Source of the DNA: Candidatus Kerfeldbacteria bacterium | GTDB lineage: Bacteria; Patescibacteriota; Patescibacteriia; UBA9570 | DNA: 59,103 bases | Direction of reading: 5' to 3' | Assembly: GCA_016182495.1 (NCBI GenBank) | Contig: JACPGK010000005.1 | Coordinates: 1-59,103, forward strand | Shown here: positions 33,058 through 41,567 of the stretch, one piece after another | Layout of the letters: every line of letters begins with the position of its first letter | Numbering within the stretch: the stretch's first letter is position 1 | Translations under genes and position numbers: made by a program | Notes under the pieces: generated by a model | What the model was told of the DNA's origin: nothing | What the model saw: the letters and a program-made list of their open reading frames with translations, nothing else | The model's database searches: none

Positions 33058-33802
33058 GTTGGTTGCGTATTACCATGCAGTAATTTTCTGGTAAGGCCCA
33101 GTATTCCCGCCGGTAATGTTCGTGATAGGTTTTTAACGGTCGGCGCAGTATTAATTTCAATACACCTGGAATGAAGCCAAGAATAATAACACGGTATAAC
33201 CAATCCAAGATTAGAGCACTACAGTTATTCCATAGCACAATCGGGATAAGTAGATATTCAAAGAACGGACGTGGGCCATGATTAATCAAAAATGCATTCA
33301 GTAAGCGCCGTTGGGTGAGGAAAAAACCTTGCAGTGGCACAATTCGATCTATCTGTAGATCTCCGGCTAAGGTGCGTAAACCAAACTGCGTGAAGCGCCA
33401 GTAATCGTAGGGTGCACCATGTTCCTGAAAGGCGAAGGGAGCAGAAATAAAAATGTAACCACCGGGTTTTACCACTCGGCGGATTTCCGCCATGGTTTCG
33501 GTAAGTTTCATGGTGTGTTCAAATACTTGAGTAGTGATTAACACATCAAAACTAGCATCGGGAAAAGGTAGATGCCAAGCTTCGCCCACAATATCCACCT
33601 GGGGTCCGGGAACAATGTCTAACCCAATGTATTCGGTAGCGCCCTTAAATAAGGATCGGTAAGGCTTTGAGCCGCAACCTAAATCTAGTAGCCGGTACGA
33701 ACCTGGCAAGCTATGAGTAAATTGGGTTATTTCCCGCAGTAGCGGTTTCATGCCCAGATAATCCCATTCCCAGATTTGCGGATGTGTTTTATCGCCCCAC
33801 AT
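33041..33802 (-). CDS. SAM-dependent methyltransferase, first of a tandem pair
   Basis: A 253-residue class I methyltransferase with LLDLGCGSKPYRSLF, YIGLDIVPGPQVDIVGEAWHLPFPD and RRVVKPGGYIFISAPFAF, followed by a hydrophobic C-terminal part. It is nearly the same as its downstream neighbour over the catalytic half and diverges after about residue 150. That is the pattern expected of a duplicate that changed target. It overlaps the neighbour by 17 nt and follows asnB after 24 nt. Confidence 0.78.
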   Translation of the reverse strand: MWGDKTHPQIWEWDYLGMKPLLREITQFTHSLPGSYRLLDLGCGSKPYRSLFKGATEYIGLDIVPGPQVDIVGEAWHLPFPDASFDVLITTQVFEHTMKLTETMAEIRRVVKPGGYIFISAPFAFQEHGAPYDYWRFTQFGLRTLAGDLQIDRIVPLQGFFLTQRRLLNAFLINHGPRPFFEYLLIPIVLWNNCSALILDWLYRVIILGFIPGVLKLILRRPLKTYHEHYRREYWALPENYCMVIRNQHASNG

Positions 33803-33826
33803 AATTAGTAGCTGCTTGATAATTAA

Positions 33827-35707
33827 TTAAAACCAGGTACGTAACCAGTGCTCTAACATGATTAGTGACCAAATATGGTTAGCGTAATCACGGTCGGTAG
33901 TAGCATGGGTATCTAATAGCTGCTTGACACGGTTACGGTCAAACCAGCCCTGTTGCAGTAGTTTACCATCTAAAATGGTATCGTACATGTAGTCTTTTAA
34001 TTCACCTCGAAACCAATGGACTAAAGGAACCCCAAAACCCATTTTAGGACGATACAAAATTTCTCTCGGTAACATTGGTTCCAGCGCTTTTTTGAAGATG
34101 TATTTGGTTTCCCCGTTCTTAATTTTTAACAATGATGGTATTTGGGCGGTCAGTTCCAATAATTCATGATCCAATAACGGAGAGCGTCCTTCTAAGGAAT
34201 TAGCCATGGCGGCAATATCTACTTTGGCCATTAAGGCATTGGGTAGGTATGAATTGATATCGGTGTATAAGATTTTATCTAAATAATCATTACTGCCAGA
34301 GGCCATGGCTAAATCGGATAAAATTTGGGCGCTGTCATGTTGGCGCATTCTTTCGGCAAAGTTTTTAGTGTAAATAGATTCCTTCTCTTCGGTAGTAAAA
34401 TAACAAATGTAATTATAGTAGCGATGTTCCGGCGCATCCGCTAAGGAATGAGCAAAGCGGGCGGCCCGATCAAAAAAAGTAGTTTTAATAAGATGCTTAG
34501 CCAAATCAGCTCCTGGCACTAGTAGTCCTTGGCGTAACCAGCTTGGTATCATGGCATATTTTTTGCCCATCAAATGATAATTATAGCGGCCGTAACCAGC
34601 AAAGTTTTCATCACCACCATCGCCATTCAATGCTACCGTGACATGTTGGCGAGTGAGTTTGGCTACATAGTACGTTGGTATGGCCGATGGATCAGCGAAC
34701 GGTTCCTCAAAGTGCCAGGCTAAAGTAGGAAATAATTCGACCGCCTTTGGCTCAACCGTAAATTCAATATGGTTAGTGGCAAACTGTTGGGCAATCATTC
34801 GGGCATAACGCGTTTCATCGTGCGAGGCTTCATTAAAACCAATAGAGAAAGTTTTGACTGGCTGGTCAGAATGACGCGCCATCATCGCTACGACGGCACT
34901 GGAATCGATGCCACCGCTTAAAAAAGCTCCTAATGGCACATCACTCATTAATCGAATCCGAGTGGCTTCATCCAGTTTAGCAATAATGCGTTCGCACCAA
35001 TCGGCCTCTGATAGATTGAGTTTATGACTGTAATCTAAATTCCAATATCGTTTTATTTCTACTCGACCATGTTGCATGGTTAAATAGTGACCCGGCGGTA
35101 ATTTTTGAATACCTTTAAAACCAGTCGCTGGATGTTGCACATATTGTAATGTTAGGTAGTGATGAATAGCCACCTCATCAATAATCCGCGGAATGGCCGG
35201 GTCAGCCAAGATCGCTTTCAATTCCGAAGCAAAGGCGATGTGTTTGTCATCGATATAGTATTTCAGTGGTTTTTTGCCTACGCGATCACGAGCCAGCAAC
35301 AATTTTTTTTGTGTCACATCCCAAATGGCAAAAGCAAACATGCCCCGTAACTTTTTAACGCAATCTTCCCCATACTCTTCATATAAGTGTATGATTACTT
35401 CGGTGTCAGTTTTCGAGGTAAAGCGGTGACCACGTTTAATGAGATCGTCACGGAAATCGAGGTAATTATAAATCTCACCGTTGAAGGTGATCCATACGGT
35501 GCCATCCTCGTTCGTCATCGGATTATGGCCAGCCGGTGATACATCAATAATCGCTAACCGGCGTTGTCCTAAACCAGCTTGGCCAAAACATTCAATACCA
35601 AAATCATCTGGGCCACGATGCTTAATTTGGTTAAGCATCTGGTCAATTTCCTGGTCGGCTAACCGGTACCCAGGATCAAAATATACTTTACCGGCGATGC
35701 CGCACAT
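33827..35707 (-). CDS. asnB: Asparagine synthetase (glutamine-hydrolysing)
   Basis: A 626-residue two-domain enzyme. The glutaminase half begins MCGIAGKVYF with the catalytic Cys2 and carries KHRGPDDFG and NGEIYNY. The synthetase half has the ATP pyrophosphatase loop GAFLSGGIDSS. Start choice is fixed by Cys2. It moves ammonia from glutamine to an acid acceptor, classically aspartate. It sits in the middle of a glycan operon, where AsnB-type proteins often amidate sugar acids. Free asparagine synthesis and uronate amidation cannot be told apart here. It overlaps the upstream glycosyltransferase by 20 nt. Confidence 0.92.
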   Translation of the reverse strand: MCGIAGKVYFDPGYRLADQEIDQMLNQIKHRGPDDFGIECFGQAGLGQRRLAIIDVSPAGHNPMTNEDGTVWITFNGEIYNYLDFRDDLIKRGHRFTSKTDTEVIIHLYEEYGEDCVKKLRGMFAFAIWDVTQKKLLLARDRVGKKPLKYYIDDKHIAFASELKAILADPAIPRIIDEVAIHHYLTLQYVQHPATGFKGIQKLPPGHYLTMQHGRVEIKRYWNLDYSHKLNLSEADWCERIIAKLDEATRIRLMSDVPLGAFLSGGIDSSAVVAMMARHSDQPVKTFSIGFNEASHDETRYARMIAQQFATNHIEFTVEPKAVELFPTLAWHFEEPFADPSAIPTYYVAKLTRQHVTVALNGDGGDENFAGYGRYNYHLMGKKYAMIPSWLRQGLLVPGADLAKHLIKTTFFDRAARFAHSLADAPEHRYYNYICYFTTEEKESIYTKNFAERMRQHDSAQILSDLAMASGSNDYLDKILYTDINSYLPNALMAKVDIAAMANSLEGRSPLLDHELLELTAQIPSLLKIKNGETKYIFKKALEPMLPREILYRPKMGFGVPLVHWFRGELKDYMYDTILDGKLLQQGWFDRNRVKQLLDTHATTDRDYANHIWSLIMLEHWLRTWF

Positions 35708-36800
35708 AGAGTTCGCGGAACAACTGATTTAAGCGTTCTAGGGTATATTCAAGTGAGAATTGACGAAGCATAGTTGCTCTGGCATTTTGGCCCAGGCGAT
35801 CACGTTCAATGGGATGCTGCAGTAAGCTTTCAATATGTTGGGCTAGGGCAGTGCTATTACAAACCTGGACTAGTATACCATTTTGATTCGAGTCAATCAA
35901 TTCTCTGTTTTCTGGTATATCGGTGGTAATCACTGGTTTAGCCAAACTCATCGCTTCCATAATGGCATTGGAGATGCCTTCAAACATGGTAGGTGATACA
36001 AAAATGTCAGTCACTGCCAACAAATCAGTGACATCGCGGCGAAAACCTAAAAAATGTACCAAGCTCCCCAGGCCGACATTGTTGGCTTGTTGTTGTAAAC
36101 TAGCCCGGCTGGGGCCATCACCAACCAGTAGCACAGTCAATTGTTGATGGATAGTTTCTGGTAATAGGGCTAGAGCAGTCAGCAAGTATTCCAAACCTTT
36201 TTGCGGATCTAATCTGCCCACATAGGTAACGATGTCATGATCGGCTGGCAACTGTAGCCGCTGTTTCAATTGTTGTTTCATTACGTTTGTAGGCAATGTT
36301 GGTACTACTAAACCATTATGAATGACGGTAATTTTATCAGCTGGCACCCGTAATTGTTGTTCAGCCCACCGCTGTACTGAACTTGATACAGCTACAAAGT
36401 GGTGAGCTAATGGGACTGTCCAACGAGATAATTTTACTAACCACGGTTTATCTTTATGAGCACAGCGCAGCGACGATACAATCACCGGTACACTAGCTAG
36501 TCGACCAATAATACGGCCCATAATATCAGCGTGCAGTAAATAGGTGACTAGAATATCTGGACGCTCTCGCCGGAGCAAACGCCATAATTTGTAGGGTGCC
36601 CGAATATCGAATAGAGACCGTAAATTTAAATAATGCACCGCTGTCCCTAACGCTTCCAACTCCTCACCAATTTTTTGGCGGGGAATAATACTGCACACCA
36701 TTTGCTGTTCAGCTAATTTCGGCAGGGTCAGCAAGAGCATTTTTTCTGCTCCACCAATCGTTAACCCAGTAATCAAATGGAATACTTTCATTTGCGACAC
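35688..36800 (-). CDS. Glycosyltransferase, GT-B fold (family 4)
   Basis: A 370-residue retaining glycosyltransferase with N-terminal ITGLTIGGAEKMLL, the donor-side start VTYVGRLDPQKGLEYLL, and the intact EX7E phrase FEGISNAIMEAMSLAKPVI. It transfers a sugar from a nucleotide donor in the cytoplasm. It overlaps asnB by 20 nt downstream and a methyltransferase by 13 nt upstream, so it is read from the operon that starts near 39512. Confidence 0.87.
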   Translation of the reverse strand: MSQMKVFHLITGLTIGGAEKMLLLTLPKLAEQQMVCSIIPRQKIGEELEALGTAVHYLNLRSLFDIRAPYKLWRLLRRERPDILVTYLLHADIMGRIIGRLASVPVIVSSLRCAHKDKPWLVKLSRWTVPLAHHFVAVSSSVQRWAEQQLRVPADKITVIHNGLVVPTLPTNVMKQQLKQRLQLPADHDIVTYVGRLDPQKGLEYLLTALALLPETIHQQLTVLLVGDGPSRASLQQQANNVGLGSLVHFLGFRRDVTDLLAVTDIFVSPTMFEGISNAIMEAMSLAKPVITTDIPENRELIDSNQNGILVQVCNSTALAQHIESLLQHPIERDRLGQNARATMLRQFSLEYTLERLNQLFRELYVRHRR

Positions 36801-37468
36801 AAGTAGCTGGCACCTGGCGAAACATAATCGTCGTTGCGCTCTAGTGGTCGAAACACAATATTACCAATTTTACAAATCACATACACTATGCCTAGAGCAC
36901 CAATATGTAGCCAGCGCGCCGGATTAAACCAATTGTGTTTACGCTTCAACATTTTGCCAAACTCGGCAAAGGTTAAATATTCAATGGTCAGCATAGTGCC
37001 ATAAATTCCGAGCGGTTCAATTAACGTAAAGCCATGGCGTTGTAGTACGTGTCCTAATCCAACCGTGGTAAAACGACGATAATCTTCGGGGTCAGGATGA
37101 TACGGTTGTAGAAATGGAATGCTGACATATAATTTACCACCTGGTTTTAACACCCGATAGATTTCTTGCAACACAAAGCGTTCATCAGCCACATGTTCCA
37201 ATACCGCGTTGCAAATAACAAAATCAAAAGTATCATCGGCAAACGGATAACGTTCTGTACTAATATCAAGGTGCTGATCAGCTAATGGATTAAAATCGAT
37301 GCCAATATATTCGCACTGGGCTGGTAAATATTGCTGTAAACGTTTGTTGCCACAGCCAACATCAAGTACTTTGCCATTGGCCTGGGCTAATACTCGTTGC
37401 AATAAACGTCGATCGAGCCAAATGTAGCTGCTAATATAGGGTTGAATGGCATCAAACATACATAACAA
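36788..37468 (-). CDS. SAM-dependent methyltransferase
   Basis: A 226-residue class I methyltransferase with motif I VLDVGCGNKRLQQYL, EYIGIDFNPLADQHLDI, and VLKPGGKLYVSIPFLQPYHPDPEDYRRFT. The last phrase is typical of the group found in polysaccharide loci. It lacks the long hydrophobic tail of the other two methyltransferases here, though a hydrophobic stretch lies near residues 190-210. The target is unknown. The first residues overlap nothing; the gene follows the upstream glycosyltransferase by 2 nt. Confidence 0.78.
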   Translation of the reverse strand: MLCMFDAIQPYISSYIWLDRRLLQRVLAQANGKVLDVGCGNKRLQQYLPAQCEYIGIDFNPLADQHLDISTERYPFADDTFDFVICNAVLEHVADERFVLQEIYRVLKPGGKLYVSIPFLQPYHPDPEDYRRFTTVGLGHVLQRHGFTLIEPLGIYGTMLTIEYLTFAEFGKMLKRKHNWFNPARWLHIGALGIVYVICKIGNIVFRPLERNDDYVSPGASYLCRK

Positions 37469-37470
37469 AA

Positions 37471-38583
37471 TTATAGGCTAGTAAACAGTAGTGTATACTG
37501 TTTAACCAGTTTTTGCCAATTGAACTGTTCAAGAATTTTTTCACGTCCAGCTTGGCCATACTGCTGCCGCAAGGCCGGTTGTTCAACTAGGCGCATAATG
37601 TGGTGTTCCAGTAAATTAAGATCGCCTGGTTCGAGTAATAAACCAGTACGTTCATGATCAATTAAATACGGTAGGCCGTTAATATTACTGGCAATACACG
37701 GCCGGCCAGCTGCCATGGCTTCCATGATCACATTAGGCAAACCATCACCGTAGGTTGGCAATACTACAATATCACTGGCTGCTAAAATATTTGGAATATC
37801 TTGACGCACGCCAGTAAACTGGATGCGATCGGATTGATACTGTTGCACAATGGCGGCGCGACCAGCCGTATTACCCACGATCAAAAAACGAATGGTTGTT
37901 GATTGACGACATACTCGTTGCGCTACAGTTAGTACATCGAGATACCCCTTAATGCGATCCAGTCGACCAATGTAGGTAATCACTACTTCATCAGGTTGTT
38001 TGATGATATCGGTAGCTGGTTGGGCTTGTAAAAATTGACTAGGATCAATCCCATTATGAATCACTTGGTAACGCAGGCCTAAAGCCCGAGCCCGGGCTTC
38101 TAACCCTTCATGGTATAGCACCACCTGATTAGCCAAGTGTAAAATAATTGTACCAATGGTGTGCGCATACAACCACATCACCGCATTCACCAAACGTGAC
38201 CACGACCACCAATCAAAACCCTGAAAGGCATCAGTGGTAACAATCACTTTTTTGCCCCATAATTTTAAAGGAATAATTGTCCAGGCCATCGGCCACATGT
38301 ACTTATTGATAATATAGATGTCGAAATCATCACGTCGGCGCCATAAAGAGCGTACCAAACCACGAGTAAACACATAATTAGCCGGTTCAGGAATATACCA
38401 AGCTGGTAAGCGTTCGATAGTAACTTGTTCTAATTGTTCGTGCCGAGCGGCTTGATAGGTACAACTCGTGTATACAGTAACCTGGTGCACTTGACTTAAG
38501 GCCTGAGCCATTTTTTCGGCACTGGCCATGGCATTGGGGTATTCGTTCAAAAAGGGCGTTACTATACAAACCCGCATAGTCAC
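37471..38583 (-). CDS. Glycosyltransferase, GT-B fold (family 4)
   Basis: A 370-residue enzyme opening VCIVTPFLNEYPNAMASAEK, with donor-side start VVITYIGRLDRIKGYLDVL and the intact EX7E phrase YGDGLPNVIMEAMAAGRPCIAS. It is second in the seven-gene minus operon and overlaps the preceding GT2 gene by 4 nt. The sugar and linkage are not predictable from sequence. Confidence 0.87.
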   Translation of the reverse strand: MTMRVCIVTPFLNEYPNAMASAEKMAQALSQVHQVTVYTSCTYQAARHEQLEQVTIERLPAWYIPEPANYVFTRGLVRSLWRRRDDFDIYIINKYMWPMAWTIIPLKLWGKKVIVTTDAFQGFDWWSWSRLVNAVMWLYAHTIGTIILHLANQVVLYHEGLEARARALGLRYQVIHNGIDPSQFLQAQPATDIIKQPDEVVITYIGRLDRIKGYLDVLTVAQRVCRQSTTIRFLIVGNTAGRAAIVQQYQSDRIQFTGVRQDIPNILAASDIVVLPTYGDGLPNVIMEAMAAGRPCIASNINGLPYLIDHERTGLLLEPGDLNLLEHHIMRLVEQPALRQQYGQAGREKILEQFNWQKLVKQYTLLFTSL

Positions 38584-39503
38584 TTGTGACCGCTTCGTTT
38601 TTTCAACACAATATCAAGCTCGCTAAAGCGTCGATTGATTGTGCTGATAATAAAACCAGTTTGAAACACCGATAAGGCCACCAAAATTAAACCAATTGAT
38701 AAAATGGTCGTAGGCAGACGCAGCACTAAACCGGTCTGAAAAAATTCTACAGTGACACTAATACCGCCAATTAAACCCGGTATAAAAAACACCAGCGATA
38801 GTAATGGAAAGAATGTCATTGGCCGATAATCACGTAAAATCCAAAAAATAGTCAGTAAAATTTTATAACCATCACGAAACGTACGCACTTTTGAAATACT
38901 ACCGACTGGGCGTGCCCGATAAGTGATGGCTCGTTCCAGCACAATGTATTTGCGTTCCAAAGCTTGAATAGTCATTTCTGTTTCTACTTCAAATTCTTGA
39001 GCCAGCAGTGGAATATTTTTAACAAACTCTCGATTCATCACCCGATACCCTGATAGCATGTCTTTAAAATCAGCACCAAATAATAGGTTCAGAATGCGTA
39101 ATAATAGATGATTACCAAAATGATGCAGCCAACTAAAGTTTTCTCGGTCAGCCTTGGCTAAGCGGTTTCCCACCATCATGTCAGCTTCGCCCAGCAGCAC
39201 CGGTTCAAGTAAGGTATGAATCTCGTCGGCTGGATAGGTGTCATCACCATCCACCATGATATAAATATCAGCTTCAATTTCTTCAAACATGCTGCGAATA
39301 ACATTACCCTTACCTTTATGCGGTTCTTTGCGAACGATGGCACCAGCCTGTTCGGCCACGGCGATAGTAGCATCGGTTGAACCATTATCGTATACAAACA
39401 CCCGCACAGTAGGCAGTTGTGCTTTAAAATCACCAATAACTTTAGCGATGGTTTTTTCCTCGTTTAAACAAGGCACCAGCAGAGCAAGCACCGGTTCAGA
39501 CAT
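38580..39503 (-). CDS. Family 2 glycosyltransferase with C-terminal membrane pair
   Basis: A 307-residue GT-A enzyme. The N-terminal half has LVPCLNEEKTIAKVI, VYDNGSTDATI and the metal site MVDGDDTYPADE. The C-terminal part has two membrane segments (about 235-258 and 270-293). This is the form of polyprenyl-phosphate glycosyltransferases. It is first in the operon, and a consensus promoter ends 8 nt before its ATG. It is divergent from rpsF. Confidence 0.88.
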   Translation of the reverse strand: MSEPVLALLVPCLNEEKTIAKVIGDFKAQLPTVRVFVYDNGSTDATIAVAEQAGAIVRKEPHKGKGNVIRSMFEEIEADIYIMVDGDDTYPADEIHTLLEPVLLGEADMMVGNRLAKADRENFSWLHHFGNHLLLRILNLLFGADFKDMLSGYRVMNREFVKNIPLLAQEFEVETEMTIQALERKYIVLERAITYRARPVGSISKVRTFRDGYKILLTIFWILRDYRPMTFFPLLSLVFFIPGLIGGISVTVEFFQTGLVLRLPTTILSIGLILVALSVFQTGFIISTINRRFSELDIVLKKRSGHK

Positions 39504-39511
39504 ACTCTAAA

Positions 39512-39540
39512 GGTATATCATAGCCTTGACGCTGTCGCAA
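39512..39540 (-). promoter_or_regulatory. Promoter of the seven-gene glycan operon, leaderless type
   Basis: Minus-strand TTGCGA (39540-39535), a 17-nt spacer, TATACC (39517-39512), then 8 nt to ATG 39503. It overlaps the divergent rpsF promoter (39526-39554), so binding at one should hinder the other. Confidence 0.65.
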
Positions 39541-39554
39541 GCCTTTGCTACACT
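39526..39554 (+). promoter_or_regulatory. rpsF operon promoter
   Basis: TTGACG (39526-39531) and TACACT (39549-39554), spacer 17 nt. Predicted start near 39561, leaving a leader of about 87 nt before rpsF, unlike most promoters in this window. Confidence 0.7.
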
Positions 39555-39577
39555 AGCGCAGCCTAAACAATTAATGC

Positions 39578-39631
39578 TGCTACTCTTTATATCCAAGTTG
39601 AAGCCGAGTCTCGCGGCGGCAACGGGTAGCA
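39578..39631 (+). promoter_or_regulatory. Structured leader of rpsF, probable S6-binding element
   Basis: TGCTACTC (39578-39585) pairs with GGGTAGCA (39624-39631), 8 bp with one U-G pair. It encloses a GCCG/CGGC hairpin (39603-39606 with 39614-39617). GGAG at 39637-39640 then serves as a true Shine-Dalgarno before ATG 39648. Autoregulatory S6 or S6:S18 leaders are known in this position in many bacteria. The fold is seen; binding is inferred. Confidence 0.5.
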
Positions 39632-39647
39632 CTGAAGGAGACGATAC

Positions 39648-40166
39648 ATGCAACGACATTATGAAATGATGTGCCTAGTGCCTGGTTCAATGGACGAGGC
39701 AGCTGTGCCGATGGTGAAAGATCGGTTGGTGCAGTTATTAAGCACTACAGAAGCAACCGTTACTTTTCAAGAAGATATGGGTCGGCGCCGCTTAGCCTAT
39801 CCCATTAATCAGCAAACGGCCGGGCATTATTTGGTATTTGAATTTGATGCTCCCAGTACGGCGGTACAACAACTCAATGCTCAACTGAAACTTGATCCAG
39901 AAATTTTACGCCATCTTATTATTTCAACTAGCCTGAAAACCCCAGAACAGTTACAGGAATTAGCTGATCGTCGTAAGCAACAACACATTGCTTGGGAAGA
40001 AAAGATAGCTCAAGGAAAACAGCCATCAGTAGTTGAAAAAGTAAAAATTGTTGAAGATATTGAATATGTTACCAAGCCAACGGTTGATCCAAAAGTGTCC
40101 TTGGAAGAATTGGATAAAAAGTTGGATGCCATTTTAGACGACACTGATTTAGAAGCTAAATTATAA
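39648..40166 (+). CDS. rpsF: Ribosomal protein S6
   Basis: A 172-residue S6 whose first 95 residues match the family (HYEMMCLVPGSMDE, GRRRLAYPINQQTAGHYLVFEFDAP, LDPEILRHLIIST). The remainder is a charged tail of about 70 residues (KIVEDIEYVTKPTVDPKVSLEE and on to DTDLEAKL) not found in E. coli-type S6 except for its short acidic end. It is first in the rpsF-ssb-rpsR-efp cluster, with a structured leader and the clearest Shine-Dalgarno in the window. Confidence 0.95.
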   Translation: MQRHYEMMCLVPGSMDEAAVPMVKDRLVQLLSTTEATVTFQEDMGRRRLAYPINQQTAGHYLVFEFDAPSTAVQQLNAQLKLDPEILRHLIISTSLKTPEQLQELADRRKQQHIAWEEKIAQGKQPSVVEKVKIVEDIEYVTKPTVDPKVSLEELDKKLDAILDDTDLEAKL

Positions 40167-40179
40167 TCAGCCAGCCTCT

Positions 40180-40605
40180 ATGGATCTCAATAAAGTTATG
40201 ATTATTGGTCGAGTGACCAAAGATCCCGAAGTTCGAACTATTCCTTCGGGTCAAACTGTGGCGACATTTTCATTGGCCACCAACCGACAATGGACTGATC
40301 AAGCTGGCCAGCGCCAAGAAAAAGCCGAGTTTCATAACATTGTCGCTTGGCGCAAATTGGCTGAAATTATTCAACAGTATGTTAAAAAAGGTATGCGCTT
40401 GTATGTGGAAGGTCGGATGGAAACCCGTTCCTGGCAGGATCAGCAAGGTGTAAAAAAGTATCGCACCGAAGTAGTGGCCGATAACATGATTATGCTTGAT
40501 AGTAAACATAGCGGCGCTGCCTCAAACACTAACGTCACGACCGCTCCAGAACCAGTAGTCAATGCCCCGAGTGATGAAATTACCGTTGAAGACATTCCAT
40601 TTTAA
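40180..40605 (+). CDS. ssb: Single-stranded DNA-binding protein
   Basis: A 141-residue SSB. The OB-fold occupies about 1-108 (start MDLNKVMIIGRVTKDPEVR, with SLATNRQWTD and EFHNIVAWRKLAEI). A short linker and the acidic, partner-binding C-terminal tip ITVEDIPF follow, the equivalent of DDDIPF. It protects single-stranded DNA and recruits repair and replication proteins through that tip. It lies between rpsF and rpsR, the usual bacterial order. Confidence 0.96.
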   Translation: MDLNKVMIIGRVTKDPEVRTIPSGQTVATFSLATNRQWTDQAGQRQEKAEFHNIVAWRKLAEIIQQYVKKGMRLYVEGRMETRSWQDQQGVKKYRTEVVADNMIMLDSKHSGAASNTNVTTAPEPVVNAPSDEITVEDIPF

Positions 40606-40624
40606 TTAATCTTTATAGTATTTT

Positions 40625-40864
40625 ATGCCAGCACCGACTCATCATGGTCCTCGTAAACGCGGGGCGCGTCATACGGAACCACTCAATATCACGATTGAAG
40701 ATATTGATTATAAAAATCTCGAATTACTTCGTCGCGTGATTTCTAACTACGCTAAAATTTTTTCAGGGCAACGTTTAGGAGTAAATGCTAAATTGCAACG
40801 CAAATTAGCTCAAGCTGTTAAGCGCGCTCGGTTTATGGCTTTAATCCCATATACTCGCCGCTAA
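40625..40864 (+). CDS. rpsR: Ribosomal protein S18
   Basis: A 79-residue S18 with IDYKNLELLRRVISNYAKI and the basic C-terminal AVKRARFMALIPYTRR. It binds S6 in the small subunit, and its gene follows ssb by 19 nt. No zinc-binding cysteines are present, so this is the zinc-free form. Confidence 0.95.
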   Translation: MPAPTHHGPRKRGARHTEPLNITIEDIDYKNLELLRRVISNYAKIFSGQRLGVNAKLQRKLAQAVKRARFMALIPYTRR

Positions 40865-40867
40865 GCC

Positions 40868-41440
40868 ATGACCACCTTATCAAGTTTAAAGGATATTCGA
40901 GTAGGTGTAGCCATTGATATTGATGCTCAACCTTATCAAGTACTATGGGCCGATTTTATGCGCACTGCCCAGCGTAAACCGGTGATGCGCACCAAGTTAC
41001 GCAATTTAATTACTGGGCAGGTGTTAGAAAAAACCTTCAAGCCGGGTGATAAAGTAGCCGAGGCCGATTTACAACGAGGTCAAGCCAATTTTATGTATCG
41101 CGATGGCGATAATTTTAATTTTATGGATAACGCCACCTTTGAACAATTTGGCTTTGCCTTAGATCAAATCGGAGATATTGGCAATTATGTTAAAGAAGGT
41201 AGTGATGTTGACTTATTAAAATTTAATGGTAATCCAGTAGCGGTATTATTACCCCCCAAAGTAGAGTTACAAGTAATCGAAGCGCCTCCCGGAGTAAAAG
41301 GCGATTCAGCTGCGAACGTCACCAAACAAGTAAAAGTAGAAACTGGCCATTTAGTGAATGTGCCATTATTTATCCGCGAAGGCGATACGGTGCGTATTAA
41401 CACGAGTACGGGTGATTATGTGGAACGAGTAAACAAATAA
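40868..41440 (+). CDS. efp: Elongation factor P with an atypical tip loop
   Basis: A 190-residue three-domain EF-P (KOW-like N-domain and two OB domains, with NLITGQVLEKTFKPGDKV and the C-terminal GDTVRINTSTGDYVERV). It rescues ribosomes stalled at polyproline. The tip loop that reaches the peptidyl-transferase centre is normally PGKGQAF with a modifiable Lys34. Here the aligned stretch is TAQRKPV, with Gln at the lysine position followed by Arg-Lys. No EpmA, EarP or other EF-P-modifying gene is nearby. It starts 3 nt after rpsR. Confidence 0.93.
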   Translation: MTTLSSLKDIRVGVAIDIDAQPYQVLWADFMRTAQRKPVMRTKLRNLITGQVLEKTFKPGDKVAEADLQRGQANFMYRDGDNFNFMDNATFEQFGFALDQIGDIGNYVKEGSDVDLLKFNGNPVAVLLPPKVELQVIEAPPGVKGDSAANVTKQVKVETGHLVNVPLFIREGDTVRINTSTGDYVERVNK

Positions 41441-41450
41441 CCCAGTCACT

Positions 41451-41564
41451 ATGGTTGAACCAGGTAGGCGGCGCGAACGTCGTCCAGAAAAGGTGAGGAT
41501 TGATTGTTATTATCATCAGCAAATCAGTTCGGCCGAATTTGTAATTGTGCTATACTGTCATTAA
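41451..41564 (+). CDS. Possible 37-residue basic peptide
   Basis: An open frame of 37 codons begins 10 nt after the efp stop (MVEPGRRRERRPEKVR, then a hydrophobic C-terminal end) and runs through the mntA promoter. There is no Shine-Dalgarno and no known family. It may be noise; the only support is its position directly after efp and its strongly basic N-terminus. Confidence 0.18.
   Translation: MVEPGRRRERRPEKVRIDCYYHQQISSAEFVIVLYCH
41548..41556 (+). promoter_or_regulatory. Extended -10 promoter of the MntA/HepT module
   Basis: TGCTATACT (41548-41556) is an extended -10 box ending 11 nt before ATG 41568, so the leader would be about 5 nt. The -35 region (TTCGGC, 41528-41533) is poor, which the extended box could offset. 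Confidence 0.55.
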
Positions 41565-41567
41565 GAT

